A model generated the notes under the pieces. It saw nothing but the letters and a program-made list of their open reading frames with translations. It was not told the origin of the DNA and made no database searches. Shown piece after piece: positions 10,648 through 23,390 of a DNA stretch of 64,000 bases (positions are counted from its first letter, which is position 1; each line of letters begins with the position of its first letter). Source of the DNA: Manis javanica. Taxonomy: Eukaryota > Chordata > Mammalia > Pholidota > Manidae. A program made the position numbers and the translations under genes. The DNA is taken from assembly GCF_040802235.1 (NCBI RefSeq), contig NC_133169.1:46507034-46571033 (forward strand), written 5' to 3'.

Positions 10648-13203
10648 AAATCTAAGTTTTTTTTGTGTGTGTGTGTGTTTAATTTATTTATTTTGTTGTC
10701 ATTAATCTGCAATTACATGAAGAATATTATGTTTACTAGGGTCCACCCTTCACCAAATCCCCCCCACATACCCCCATTACAGTACTGTCCATCAGTGTAG
10801 TAAGATGCTGTAGAATCACTACTTGTCTTCTCTGTGTTGCACAGCCCTCCCCATGCCCCCCCTCACATTATACATACTAATCGTAATGCCTCCTTTCTTT
10901 TTCCCCTCCCTTATCCCTCTCTTCCCTCCCTTTCTCCCCAGTCCCTTTCCCTTTGTTAACTGTTAGTCCATTCTTAGGTTCTATGATTCTGCTGCTGTTT
11001 TATTCCTTCAGTCTTTCTTTGTTCCTATAGTCTTTGGGTTTGAAGTGACTTTCTTGTAAGCAACACAGAGATGGGTCTTGCTTTTTATCCATTCTATTAT
11101 TCTGTGTCTTTTGATTGGTGAATTCAGTCCATTTACATTTAGGGTGATTATTGAAAGATATGTACTTATTGCCATTGCAGGCTTTAGATTCGTGGTTGCC
11201 AAAAGTTCAAGGTTAGCATCTTTAGTATCTTACTGTCTAACTTAACACGCTTATTGAGCTATTTTAAACGCTGTATGGTCATTCTTTAATTTTCTCCCTT
11301 CTTATTCCTCCTCCTCCGTTCTTTAGATGTTGGTTGTTTTATTGTGTGCTCTTTTGTGCTTCCTTTAACTGATTTTGTGGGTAGTTGATTTTATTTTTTG
11401 CCTTTAGTTAGTATTTGGATGGTCTGCTTTCTTTGCTGTGATTTTATTTTCTCTGGTGACATCTATTTAGTCTTAGGAGTGCTCCCATCTAGAGCAGTCC
11501 CTTTAAAATATCCTGTAGAGGTAGTTTGTGGGAGGCAAATTCCCTCAACTTTTGCTTGTCTGGGAATTGTTTAATATCTCCTTCATATTTAAATTATAGT
11601 CGTGCTGGATACAGTATTCTTGGTTCAACACCCTTCTATTTCATTGAATTAAATATATCATGCCATTCTCTTCTGGCCTGTAATGTTTCTGTTGAGAAGT
11701 CTGATGATAGCCTGATGGGTTTTCCTTTATAGGTGACCTTTTTCCTCTCTCTAGCTGCCTTTAAAACTGTTCTTGTCCTTGCCCTTTGCCATTTTAATTA
11801 TTATGTGTCTTGGTGGTGTCCTTCTTGGGTCTTTTCTGTTGGGAGTTCTGTATACTTCCATGGTCCGATAGATTACTTCCTCCTCCAGTTTGGGGAAAAT
11901 TTCAGCAATTATTTCTTCAAATACACATTCTATCCCTTTCTCTCTCTCTCTTCTTCTTCTTCTGATACCACTATAATGTGGATATTGTTCCTTTTGGATT
12001 GGTCACACAGTTCTCTTAATATTGTTCATTCCTGGAGATCCTTTTATCTCTCTCTGCATGAGCTTCTATGCGTCCTGTTCTCTGGTTTCTATTCCATCAG
12101 TGGCCTATTGCATCTTATCCATTCTGCTTATAAATCCTTCCAGAGTTTGTTTCACTTCTGCAATCTTCCTCTGGACATCTATAATCTCCCTCCAGAAGTC
12201 TGTAATCTCCCTCCAGACTTATTCCCTTAGCTCTTGCATATTTCTCAGCAGCTCCATCAGCATGGTTATGAGCTTTATTTTTAATTCTTTTTCAGGAAGA
12301 CTGGTTAGGTCTATCTCCTTCTCAGGGTTTGCCTCTGTGGTCTTGGTCTGTATCAATTTCTTCTGCCTTTTCATGGTGATAGATATATTTGTGGGGAGCT
12401 GGCATGTGTGTTGGGTAAGAGAAAGTCCCTTCTTGCCAGTTTGTGGTCTTCTATCCTACGAGAACAGCAGCCTCTAGCAGTTTTTGCTGGGCAGCTACAT
12501 TCACATGGGGCTTCTGATCTTGCTTGGCTGCTATGGAGTTTATTTAGCTCTGCAGTTGCTGTGGGCATGGCCTGCCTCAGGCTGCTTCTCCAATATGGCA
12601 GAGCCACATTGGAGGGGGAACAGGTGGGAGGCTGTTTATTGCTGTGAGGGGCCTCCAAGATGTGCTGTGGTGGTTTGGGTGCCCAGAGTTCCCCAGGATT
12701 CTCTGCTGCTGGGCTAGGTGTCCTGGGGAACTTCTGTCCAGCTCTGGGGTCCCTGTACCTTTAAGACTTTCAAAAAGCAATAGCTTTTCTTTGTCACAGG
12801 TGCACTGGCAGCAGAGACCTGCTCATAGGCCTTACTGTCCTGTTTCCCTAGTTTCCAGCACCCTGCGCACTCACTGTGTCTGCGCTCTGGTGTGTATGGC
12901 TAGGGTTGAGTGTTCAGCAGTCCTGGGCTCCCTCTCCCTCCCTGCTCCAGCTCTTCTCCTCTCACTGGGAGCTGGGGTAGGGGGTGCTCAGGTCCTGCTG
13001 GGCAGTGGCTTGTATCTTACCCCTTCGTGAGGTGCTGGGTTCTTACAGGTGTGGATGTAGTCTGGCTTTTGTCCTGTGTTTTCTGGTCTCTTTTAGGATG
13101 AGTTGTATTTGCTCTGTTTTCAAAAATGTATGTGGTTTTGGGAGGAGATTTCCGCTGCTCTACTCATGCTGCTATCTTGGTTCTTTCTCCAAATCTAAGT
13201 TTT
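10648..13203 (-). mobile_element. L1-A: L1 with 5' end, ORF1 and 3' end but most of ORF2 missing
   Basis: The element body spans 10,661-13,190, antisense, flanked by a perfect 13-bp target-site duplication AAATCTAAGTTTT at 10,648-10,660 and 13,191-13,203. Reading in element sense: a 5' UTR from 13,190 to 12,375, ORF1 to 11,489, an ORF1-ORF2 spacer, the first roughly 50 codons of ORF2 from ATG 11,175 to about 11,028, then an abrupt jump to the 3' UTR (11,027-10,690) and an A-rich tail containing a (CA)n-like run. Compared with L1-C and L1-D, about 3.6 kb of ORF2 is absent at the junction near 11,027. The paralogous segment at about 23,600 is an empty site, so the insertion postdates the local duplication. 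The structure recalls half-L1 (HAL1) elements but may be a simple deletion. Confidence 0.93.
11489..12374 (-). pseudogene. L1-A ORF1 (RNA-binding chaperone), broken
   Basis: L1 ORF1 encodes the trimeric coiled-coil nucleic-acid chaperone that coats L1 RNA in the cytoplasm. In reverse, the start ATG is at 12,374 (start context CCATGAAAAGGCAGAAG) and the expected end is TAG at 11,489-11,491, in the GGACTGCTCTAGATGGG context shared with L1-C, -D and -E. The middle follows the usual order: Glu/Arg-rich coiled coil, RRM-like region, then the C-terminal domain. Several frame breaks leave no long sense frame. The long open frames on the + strand over this interval are antisense shadows. Confidence 0.85.
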
Positions 13204-14629
13204 CAGTACCCTTAATCTTACAGTTTAGGGTGATCTCCTTAAGAAAAGCAATAAAAAATACAAATACAGTGTTGACATAGGCAACACTGGGAAGGGCCTA
13301 TGTAAGTGAGAGACCCTGAAAGTTGTTCCTTTAGCTTCATAGCTCCTTCTGATTTATTTCCAAATAACTTTTAGGAGTGTTTTTCAATGCATGTATTGTT
13401 ATTTTGCATTGACATTGTGTGAGAAAAATAAGAGTAATAACAGGTAACAAAAAAAGTAAATTTCTTAGAATGGTTATGAGAATATTAAATGGGTTATAAA
13501 AACTGCGGTTTGCCCACACACTATCCCTGGGGGTGTAACCGCATCGCTATAGCAGAGCAGCACTTGAGAGGGCAGAACACTGTCTGGATCAGAGGACCAG
13601 GAGCTCAGTGTCTGTGCTGCTGAGTCAGAGATTCACTCCCACATTTCTCCTGAACTAGTGACAGCACCTAACAGTGAGGGTGATTTCAAAAAATTAGTTC
13701 AGATAAACAACTCATCAGTACTGCCTGGCTCACAAGCACTCAGTAAGTATCAGTTTTAGTGATGACCATTATTGTTTTTATTGCTGTTATTATTTTTAAT
13801 GATTATCATTCTATGTCAGCTAATATGGATTTATAAATGAAGTAGCTCTGTTGCTTTGCCCCAGGGTAAACACAAGCCCTTCAATATTTATCCACACTCA
13901 AAAGTGAAGTAGTTCTACTAGATTCAAAAATGAACAAATAAAAAAGTATGAACTACACCAATACAGAAAAACTTAAAATCAACCCTGTAATATTGGCACT
14001 TCTCTGTGCATGTGTCAAGCCTAAGTCAAGCCCGTGGTCATACTCAGTGCTGACATCCTCAGCAAACTCACTCTCCCACATGGGGCAAGTGCCTGCCTAC
14101 CCATCACCTGTGAAACACTGACTCACGCACATGGGTTTCTGAACCCAAACAGTGGACTGAGAAAGGTGTATGAGGTCACTTTACCTCCAGATTTAAACAC
14201 TTTTGGCTCACACAAACAAAAAAAACAAATAAAATATGTCATGTTGCTATATTTAATCAAGTGCAGGAAGTTAATTTAGACAAATTTGTCAGGGACAAAA
14301 GAAAAAATTGAGTCAGTGTGTCAGATATATTTCCATTAGGGATAAAGTGATGGCGTTACACCTTTTTCCTTTAGAATTCAGAATGATGTGAAGTTTGGTA
14401 TTTGATACGGCTGCAACTCAAAAGAAAACACTGTTATCATGATATAAAATACATAAAAAATATTTCAAGTTCAGTATTTAAAAACTGTACTCCAAATCAA
14501 GTTTTATGTTAAAATTTTATTTTCAGAAAGAGGCTTCTTTTTCAGTATTCATTCATTCATTCATTCATTCATTCATTCATAAAAACTTACTAGTTCCCAA
14601 ATAAGTACTAGGGAGAACATTAAATATTT
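13204..14629. repeat. Local duplication segment S, copy 1, middle part
   Basis: Paralogous to 23,608-26,050 (copy 2, with an L1 inserted) and partly to 35,770-36,500 (copy 3). Shared words with copy 2 include GATCTCCTTAAGAAAAG (13,231 and 23,608), ACAGTGTTGACATAGGCAAC (13,268 and 23,650), TTCATAGCTCCTTCTGATTT, and GATTATCATTCTATGTCA (13,801 and 25,203). Copy 3 shares TTTAGTGATGAC and GTTATTATATTTTT-type words. No gene is seen in it. Confidence 0.92.
14548..14580. repeat. (ATTC)n microsatellite
   Basis: About eight tandem ATTC units. The paralogous position in segment S copy 2 (25,965-25,981) carries only about three units, so the tract expanded in this copy or contracted in the other after duplication. 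Confidence 0.95.
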
Positions 14630-15584
14630 AAAACACAAGGTTTTGGGATTAAAGATGACAGCATGAGAGGTGAAACAGAGACCTCCTCCTATAGTATGAA
14701 AATATAATTTAATACAACTAATCCTGAAAAAGCAACAGAAAAGAAAGCTGTACTTGACTGCATACACCTGGAGAAAGAGCAGACTCATGGCACAGGATAA
14801 CACACCGAAGCTGTGACCTGGTGGGGCCCAAGCCCTTCCCACACCCCAGGTCACTGGTGGGAGGAAGAGAAACAGAGCAGGGAGAGAGTGGAGACCTGGG
14901 ACTGCTGAGCACCTATGCCAGGAAATCTGCTCTGGGAGCATGAAACTACATTGCATGGTGCTCTGGATATTTAGTGCAGTTGGAAAGCTAAGATGGAATA
15001 CTTGGAGAGATGGAGATTCCAGCTGCTTGTGGAAAACAGTGATTCATATCCAGCTGACCTGGGTGGGCAGTCTGAGAGGCTTTCTAAATCTGAGAGAGCT
15101 GCTAAAGGCACAAGGATTGCAAAGAGCTTACTGCTCAGGAGAAAGAACAGGTGAACAAAATTGTCCAGGTGCACAGTTCCCAGCAGGTTGGGAACTTAAA
15201 TAATCTTCAGGTGCTCCATCCTCCTGGTTGGCTATGCAGCTTCAAGGCCCTTCACAGTGATACACAGCCTGCTGTGTCTTCCTCCCAGCCAGCCTGCACC
15301 TGGCTCAGGCTCTCAAACCAGCAACCCCTGCTCTGGCATCAGGCCAGCCACAGGGAAGCCCCACCTAAGGCAGCTACAAACCCAAAGTGTAGAAACTTAC
15401 ACCTGTGTTTGGTCCACTAGTTCAGGCAGTGGAGACAGGCACAGCAGCTGGGAATCAGAGAACAGCTCTTTCCTCCCACAAGCACCAACACCACTCCCCT
15501 GTGACCCCCAACATTCCTCCAGGGGAAGAGCAGCTCCAGAGAGTAGAGCTTCTGGGCAGGCACTAGAGGGCATCACAGACAGTT

Positions 15585-16432
15585 ATGAAAAATCAAAGGA
15601 AACTGGTTCAAAGCAAAATTATGAATACACCTAGAAAGGTTCAAATGAAACCAACCTCATGAAACTTCCGGAAAGAGATTTCAAAATAAAAATCATTAAC
15701 ATGCTCATAGAGGTACAGAAAAATATTCAAGAACTCAGAAACAAATTTAGGATGGAGATCCAATCATTGAAGAATACAATGGAGGGTATTAAAAGCAGAT
15801 TAGATACAGTGGAAGAGATGATAAATGAAACAGAAATTAGGGAAGAGGAATACCAAGAAGCTGAGGCACAGAGAGAAAAAGGATTTCTAAGAATGAGAGT
15901 ATACTGGGAGAACTGTGTGACCAATCCAAATGGAACAATATTCATATTATAGGGGTACCAGAAGAAGAAGAAGAGAAAAAAGAGATAGAAACTGTCCTTG
16001 ATGAAGTAATTGCTGAAAACTTCCCCAATGTGGGGAAGGAGATAGTCTCTTTGGCCATGGGGGTGCACAGATCTCCCAACACAAGGGACCCAAGGAAGAC
16101 AACACTAAGACATATAGTAAATAAAATGGAAAAGATCAAGGATAATGACAGACTACTAAAAGCAGCCAGAAAGAGAAATAAGATCACATACAAAGGAAAA
16201 CCCATTAGGCTATCATCAGACTTCTCAGCAGAAACCTTACAGGCCAGAAGGGAGTGGAATGATGTATTTAATGCAATGAAGCAGAGGGCTTCAAACCAAG
16301 AATAATTTATCCAGCAAGATTATCATTTAAATTTGAAGGAGGCATTAAACAATTTACAGAAAAGCAAAAGTTGAGGGAATTTAGCTCTCCCACAAACCAT
16401 CTCTACTGTGTAATTTGGACAGACTACTATAG
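15585..16432 (+). pseudogene. L1-B ORF1, broken
   Basis: The expected start is ATG 15,585, by alignment with the L1-E ORF1 start, and the expected stop is TAG at 16,430-16,432. The first frame ends after about 25 codons. A second frame covers about 15,659-15,952 and contains the Glu/Lys-rich coiled coil. A third frame from 16,030 contains the conserved C-terminal words, including KPIRLSSDFSAETLQARREW. The protein would be the L1 RNA-binding trimer; no intact product is possible. Confidence 0.88.
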
Positions 16433-16665
16433 ATGGAAGTATCTCTAAGGTTAAATAGCTGTCACCAGAGGTAATAAAAAGGGATAGATAAAGAGTACAG
16501 AATATGATGCCTAATATGTAAAAAATGGAGGAGGAAGAAAAAGAATGGGAAAAAAAGAACCTTTAGATTGTGTTTGTAATAGCTTACTAAGTGAGTTAAG
16601 CTAGACTTTAGATAGTAAGGAAGTTAACCTTGAACCTTTTGGTAACCATGAATCTAAAGCCTGCA

Positions 16666-19600
16666 ATGACAATAAGTACATATCTATCAAAAATCACCCT
16701 CACTGTAAATAGACTGAATGCACCAATCAAAAAACTTAAAGTCACTGAATGGATATAAAAACAAGGCCCAACTATATGCTGCCTACAAGAGACTCACTTC
16801 AGATCAAAAGAAATACACAGACTAAAGTGAATGGATGGAAAAAGATATTTCATGCAACTAATAGGGAGAAAAGAGCAGGTGTTGCAGCACTTGTATCAGA
16901 CAAAACAGACTTCAAAACAAAGACAGTCAAAAGAGACAAAGAAGGACATTACAGAATGATTAAGGGGTGAATCCCACGAGAGGATACAACCATGATAAAT
17001 ATCTATGCACCCAACAGAGGAGCACCAGCATATGTGAAACAAATACTAACAAAATTAAAAGGGAAATAGAATGTAATGTATTCATTCTAGGAGGCTTCAA
17101 CACTCCACTCACTCCAAAGGACAGATCAACCAGACAGAAACTAAGTAAGGACACAGAGGCACTGAACAACACATTAGAAGAGATGGACTTAACAGACATC
17201 TAAAGAACTCTGCACCCAACGGCAGCAGAATACACTTTTTCTCAAGTGCACATGGAACATTTCCCAGAAAAGACCACATGCTAGGCCACAAAAAGAGGCT
17301 CAGTAAATTCAAAAAGATTGAAATTGTACCAACTAACTTCTCAAATCACAAGGGTATAAAACTATAAATTGTTAAAAGGGAAAAAAAATGGCTCACAAAC
17401 ACAGGGAGGCTTAACAATATGATCCTAAGTAATCAATGGATCAATGACCCAATTAAAACAGAGATCAAGCAATATATGGAGACAAATGAAAACAACCGCA
17501 CAATGCCCCCACTTCTATGGGATGCAGCAAAGGCAGTTCTAAGAGGGAAGTATATAGCAATCCAGGTCTATTTAAAGAATGAAGAACAATCCCAAATGAA
17601 TAGTCTAAACTCACAATTATAGAAACTAGAAAAATAAGAACAAATGAAACCCAATGTCAGCAGAAGAAGGGACATAATAAAGATCAGAGAAGAAATAAAT
17701 AAAATTGAGAAGAAGAAAACAATAGAAAAAAAATAAATGAAACCTAGAGCTATTTCTTTTAGAAAATAAAAAAAATAGAAAAAAAGAGAACCTACGCACA
17801 TAAACAGAATCAGAAATGAGAAAGGAAAAATCAAAATGGATGCCACAGAAATACAAAAACTTATTAGAGAACACTATGAAAATCTATATGCTAACAAACT
17901 GGATAAGCTAGAAGAAATGGACAACTTTCTAGAAAAATTCAGCCTTTCAAGACTGACCCAGGAAGAAACAGAAAATCTAAGCAGACCAGTTACCAGCAAT
18001 GAAATTGAATTGGTAATTTTAAAACTACCCAAGAACAAAACCATGGACCAGATGGATTCACTGCTGTGTATTATCAGACATTTAGAGAAGACATAATACC
18101 TATTCTCCTTAAAGGTTTCCAAAAAATAGAATAGGAGGAAATACTTCTGAACTCATACTATGAAGCCAGCATCACTGTAATACCAAAACCAGGCAAAGAC
18201 ACCACACACACACAAAAAAATTACAGACCAATATCCCTGATGAATATACATGCAAAATACTCAACAAAATATTATCAAACCAAATAAAAAATACATCAAG
18301 AAGATCATCTATCATGATCAAATGGGATTCATCACAGGGATACAAGGATGGTACAACATTCAAAAATCCATCAACATCACCCATCACATCGACAAAAAGG
18401 ACAAAAACCATATGATCATTTCAATAGATGCTGAAAAAGCATTAAACAAAATTCATCATCCATTCATAATATAAACTCTAAAAATAATGGGTATAGAGGG
18501 CAAGTACCTTAACATAATAAAGGCCATATATGACAACCCACAGCCAACATCATACTTAACAGTTAGAAGCTGAAAGCTTTTCCTCTAAGATTGGGAACAA
18601 GACAAGGATGCCTACTCTCTCCATTTTTATTCAACATAGTACTGGAGGTCCTAGCCAATCAGAAACACTAAGAAATAAAAGGCATCCATATTGATAAGGA
18701 AGAAGTCAAACTGTCACTGTTTGCATATGAAATGATATTGTACATAAAATCCCTAAAGAATTCACTCCAAAACTACTAGAACTAATACTTCAATTCAGCA
18801 AAGTTTCGATATACAAAATTAATACACAGAAATCTGTTGCATTCCTTTACACTAATAATGAACTAGCAGAAAGAGAAATCATAAAAACAATTCCATTCAC
18901 AATTGCATCAAAAAGAGTAAGATACCTGGGAATAAACCTAACCAAGGACGTGAATGACCTATACCCTGAAAAATATAGGACACTCCTAAGAGAAATTAAA
19001 GAGGACTCTAATAAACGGAAATCCATCCCATGCTCTTGGGTAGAAAAAATTAATACTGTTAAAATGGCCATCGTGCCTAAAGCAATCTACAGATTCAATG
19101 AAATCCCTGTCAAAATACAAACAGCATTCTTCAACCAACTGGAACAAATAGTTCTAAAATTCATATGGAACCACAAAAGACCCCAAACAGCCAAAGCAAT
19201 CCTGAGAAGGAAGAATAAAGCAGGGGGATCTCGTTTCCCAACTTCAAGCACTACTACAAAGCCACAGTAATCAAGACAATTTGGTACTTCACAAGAACAG
19301 ACCTGTAGACCAGTGGAACAGAATAAAGAGTCCAGATATTAACCCAAACATATGTGGTCAATTAATATACCATAAGGGAACCATGGATATATCAATGGGG
19401 AAATGACAACTTCTTCAACAGCTGGTGTTGGCAAAACTGGACAGCTACATGCAAGAGAATGTAACTGGAATACTGACTAACCTCATACACAAAAGTAAAC
19501 TCATAATGGATCAAAGACTGGAATGTAAGTAATGAAACCATAAAACTCTTAGAAGAAAATATAGGGAAAACTCTCTTGAATATAAACATGAGCAACTTCT

Positions 19601-20448
19601 TCATGAACATCTCTCCACAGGCAAGGGAAACAAAAGCAAAAAGGAACAAGTGGAATTATAACAAACTAAAAATCTTCTGTACAGCAAAGGACACCATCAG
19701 TAGAACATAAAGACATCCTATAGTATGGGAGAATATATTCATAAATGACATATCCAGTAAGAGGTTGACATCCAAATTATATAAAGAGCTCATGCACCTC
19801 CACAAACAAAAAGCAAATAACTGAATTAAAGAATGGGCAGAGGAGCTGAAAAGACACTTCTTCAAAGAAGAAATTCAGATGGCCAACAGGCACATGAAAA
19901 GATGCTCTACATTGCTAATCAACAGAGACCTGCAAATTAAAATCATAATGAGATACCAACTCACACCATTTAGGATGGCAAACATCCAAAAGACAAAAAA
20001 CAACAAATGTTGGTGAGGATGTGGAGAAAGTGGAACCCCACTACACTGCTGGTGGGAGCGTAAATTAGTTCAACCTTTATGGAAAGCAGTATGGAGGTTC
20101 CTCAAAAAACTAAAAATAGAAATACCATTTGATCCAGGATTTCCACACCTCGGAATTTACCTTAAGAATGCAGCAGCCCAGTTTGAAAAAGACATATGCA
20201 CCTCTATGTTTATCACATCACTATTTACAATAGCCAAGAAATGGAAACAATGTAAGTGTCCACCAGTAGATGAATGGATAAAGAAGAGCTGGTACATATA
20301 CACAATGGAATATTCTTCAGCCATAAGAAGAAAACAAATCCTACCATTTGCAACAATGTAGATGGAGCTAGAGGGTATTATGCTCAGTGAAATAAGCCAG
20401 GCAGAGAAAGACAAGTACCAAATGATTTCACTCACATGTGGAGTATAA
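16666..20448 (+). pseudogene. L1-B ORF2 (endonuclease/reverse transcriptase), heavily broken
   Basis: ORF2 supplies the apurinic-like endonuclease and reverse transcriptase for target-primed reverse transcription. By homology the human-equivalent start is ATG 16,666, with an in-frame ATG at 16,648 upstream, and the stop is TAA 20,446-20,448 after an SLTCGV-like end. Recognisable pieces are the endonuclease (about 16,670-17,380), the RT domain with the CCTACTCTCTCCATTTTTAT region near 18,610, and the Cys-containing C-terminal domain near 19,900-20,100. At least a dozen frame breaks separate short open stretches, the longest about 106 codons. Confidence 0.93.
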
Positions 20449-20822
20449 GAGCAAAGAAAAAGCTGAAGGAACACAAACAGCAGCAGACTCACAGAACCCG
20501 AGAATGGACTAACAGTTACCAAAGGGAAAGGGACGGTGGAGGATGGGTGGGAAGGGAGAGATAAGAGGGAAAAGGGGCATTATGATGAGCACACATAATG
20601 TGGGTGGGTCACAGGGAAGGCAGTACAGCACAGAGAAGACAAGTAGTGATTCTGTAGCATCTTACTACACTGATGGACAGTGACTGTAATGGGGTATATG
20701 GGGGGGACTTGATAATGGCAGCAATCTAGTAACCAGAATGTTGTTCATGTAAGTGTATATTAATGATACAAAAAAATAAATACATCATAAGTTAATAAAT
20801 AAATAAATAAAACACAAGGTTT

Positions 20823-21780
20823 CATGTGTAATCCTTTCCCTTAAGTGGTCCAGGAAAGGAAGAGGTAGATAATAAGATCATAATGATGTAGTCTGAAATA
20901 TGAAAGGGTGTATATCATTCAAGGAAACATTGTCTACATCTGTAGTGCCAGTAACAGTGAAAAGTGATGGGAGTTGGATGGCCAGGTATCAGGAAAAAAT
21001 ATTAGAATATGTAAAACCTAAGTGATATGTATAGTTGACTCAAATTTAGATTTAGGCAAAGATTTGTGGATACCCCATACAAATTTATATTTTGGCATCC
21101 CTCAACTGAACATTGTAAATATTTTGTATTTATTTATAAGAAATATAAGTTACTGCAGTGGGGTGCATATAGAGAAATAAGTTTACTAAGGTACAGCAAT
21201 CCTTATATTATGAAGCCATTTACTCTGATCTCATAATTTCATTTATCATGAAAAAAATCAGAGCAAAACCTACCAAATCACAATAAAAAGCCTCCTTAAT
21301 TAGAGGCGATTCTTTGGAAATAATCTGTTCATGTGTTGGCTCCTGAAGATTCTCTCCTCTCTGACATGACACGCCTACCTATTTATACACCTCAGCACAT
21401 ATTCTTTTCCATCCAGAGTTTTTTAGGCATAATGGTATACATGCAAATTAATAAAATATTCTATTCACTATAAAACAATTTTGATCAAATTATAATGGTT
21501 AGATACATTGACATACTAGATATCGTCCCAGCTTCCCTACATACTTACTCCACTCTGCAGGGAGTTAAGTTATAAGAGGCATATTGTTTCAAATACAATG
21601 AACATATGGCCCTACATGAAAATTAAAGGAAAAGAATTATGGCATCATAAAGTTCCAAGCACAGATCACCCTTCAACATTTATTTTTTTTAGGGTTTAGA
21701 TATTACTGATCAGTATATTCTAGGCAAAGTGTTATATGTTATTCACTATAGTCGACAAGGGGTTCCTAAAGTCACAATTT
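20823..21780. repeat. Local duplication segment S, copy 1, right part
   Basis: Continues the host segment split by L1-B and aligns with about 26,480-27,390. Shared words include ACTCAAATTTAG (21,041 and 26,672), ATATTTTGGCA (21,090 and 26,731), GTAAATAT and CATACTAGAT (21,512 and 27,050). It leads directly into the OR remnant on the minus strand, as in the other copy. Confidence 0.87.
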
Positions 21781-21789
21781 TTGTATGAA

Positions 21790-22110
21790 TATACAATGCC
21801 AACAGTCTCCTAAGGCCCCAATACCCACTTCATTCCTCAGGCTGCCAAGAAAGGGGTTCAGAAGAGGGGTGATAATGGTGTAAAGCACAGCTACTGTTCA
21901 GGGGAATGCAAGGGGTGGGGCCTTGTATAGGTGGAGTGGCCTGTCGCATAGAAGAGACTGGTCACCATCAGGTGAGAGGAGCAAGTGGAGATGGCTTTCG
22001 TCTGTCCTCTGCCTGAGCTCATCTGGAGCACCACAGTGAGGATGCGGGCATAAGACGCTAGATGGCCACGATTGGTACCAGCAGAATAATGAGGACCATC
22101 AGGAGACACA
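21790..22110 (-). pseudogene. Olfactory receptor C-terminal fragment (paralogue of the one at 27.4-28.3 kb)
   Basis: Only the TM5-to-C-terminus third remains. One open frame from 22,109 to 21,891 reads through [12 protein letters not shown] and [12 protein letters not shown], the TM6 signature of class II ORs, and then loses register before the TM7 region. The NPxxY-type end is only a degraded trace near 21,830-21,880. The nucleotide sequence is close to 27,400-27,720, so both derive from one ancestral gene through the local duplication. The 5' two thirds are missing: sequence above 22,115 is not OR-like. No product is possible. Confidence 0.9.
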
Positions 22111-22115
22111 TCTCA

Positions 22116-23390
22116 GAAATAGTTGTTAGAATGATTCCCTGCTATCCACGTAGAGGTAGCAGTTAGATCATTACAGCAATTTCTTCTTTGATATTCTTTT
22201 CTAAAATTGTGTTATTTGAAGATCATGTATCTTGTAGAAATACATAGGAATAACTACACACATTCTTAATAATTAAGCTAATGTGTCACTAAGGCAAAGA
22301 GGCAGAAAAATAGATTGGAAAAGAGAATTTTGCAAACTATCATTTGAAATACACTTTAGGAGCTAACACCAAATTATGACTTGAGTGGTGATTACTATTT
22401 TCAGTCTCATACAATAAGCATTTAGTATGAAAAAGAGAGTGGAAAATAGAAAATAGAAAAAAAAATCATTTTTCCTAACCTTATGCAAGACTTTGAACAT
22501 TTCAGTTTGAATGGGTTGCCTGCAGAATCACAGCTGAACCCCATATGTTGTTTGCAAAGGCCTTCAGGGAGTCCTCAGACTCTAGACCAAAATTAAATGC
22601 AGTGTCTACATTGTAGATGATTTTTTTCCTCAGATTGTTGTCTGCACTAAAAATAAATAAACAAAAAACAATTGAGTTCAGGTTAAATGCTCAAAATATT
22701 TGTTCAAATGAAAACTAATGAGATATCTTTTAACAGATAGGTTTTACAAAAGTATTACTTAATTCTACTTCACCTTTAAAATGTGTATATAAACTATATT
22801 CTAGAAAATAATAACCGGTAGACATATACTTTGATGTTTTTTGAACAAAAGGATGATTTGAGGGGATTGTGTGACTTAGGATATGTTATTTTCTAAATAA
22901 TGCAATTAACTTTTTCCTAACAAATTGTAAGATTAACACTATCATGGAAGTAGGAGACACTTTTCTGAAAATCTGCACAACTAATAAATGTTGTAACCTA
23001 TCAGGGTTCATTGTGGCCTGGATCACAGGGAGGAAGTTAGATAAGGACAGGTCATTCACGTACTGTTATTCAATACTTATGGGATTTATTTAACCTGGTA
23101 AATTTTGAGAGAGGACAAATTTTAAAATGTCAATCTAAATAATTCCATAAGATGACATAAAAGAAACCCTTTACTAAGGCAAAAAATACATTTTTTATAA
23201 AATAAATCTATGTTCTATAATATTACACAGTAAAACATATATTCACATATTACAAAATATGTATATTAAAATATATTTAAGTTATTGCATATTTATATGT
23301 GTATATATTTAATTGTATATACATACATATTTATAACATATATATGCTCAAAAACATGGGTAGTGAGATCATGTAGGTTATATTTACTTT
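22116..23390. repeat. Local duplication segment R, copy 1, plus unassigned AT-rich DNA
   Basis: The part 22,200-22,800 aligns loosely with 34,660-35,230: TTAATAATTAAGCTA / TTGATAATTAAGCTA, AGAGGCAGAAAAATAGAT / AAGGCAGAGTAATAGATC, and AAATGCTCAAAA / GAATGCTCAAAAA. It contains no gene. The tract 23,195-23,350 is nearly pure A/T with TATA-type alternation. Confidence 0.65.
23195..23350. repeat. A/T low-complexity tract
   Basis: Alternating TATA/ATAT runs dominate about 150 bp. No coding or RNA feature is visible. Such tracts are common in AT-rich mammalian isochores. Confidence 0.7.

Larger units (their letters stand above)
14630..20822 (+). mobile_element. L1-B: full-length L1, sense, inactive
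   Basis: The element body is about 14,644-20,808, flanked by the 14-bp target-site duplication AAAACACAAGGTTT (14,630-14,643 and 20,809-20,822). The order is 5' UTR (14,644-15,584), ORF1, spacer, ORF2, a 3' UTR (20,449-about 20,760) and an (AAAT)n-type tail. The 5' UTR has no tandem monomers. Both ORFs are interrupted many times. It sits in duplication segment S copy 1; copy 2 lacks this element but has a different L1 at nearly the same point. It is more diverged than L1-C and L1-E, suggesting an older insertion. Confidence 0.96.

Noticed and set aside
12644-13030. 128-codon + strand frame in GC-rich sequence
   Set aside because: It is the antisense of the L1-A 5' UTR; the same sequence in L1-C and L1-D does not keep the frame.
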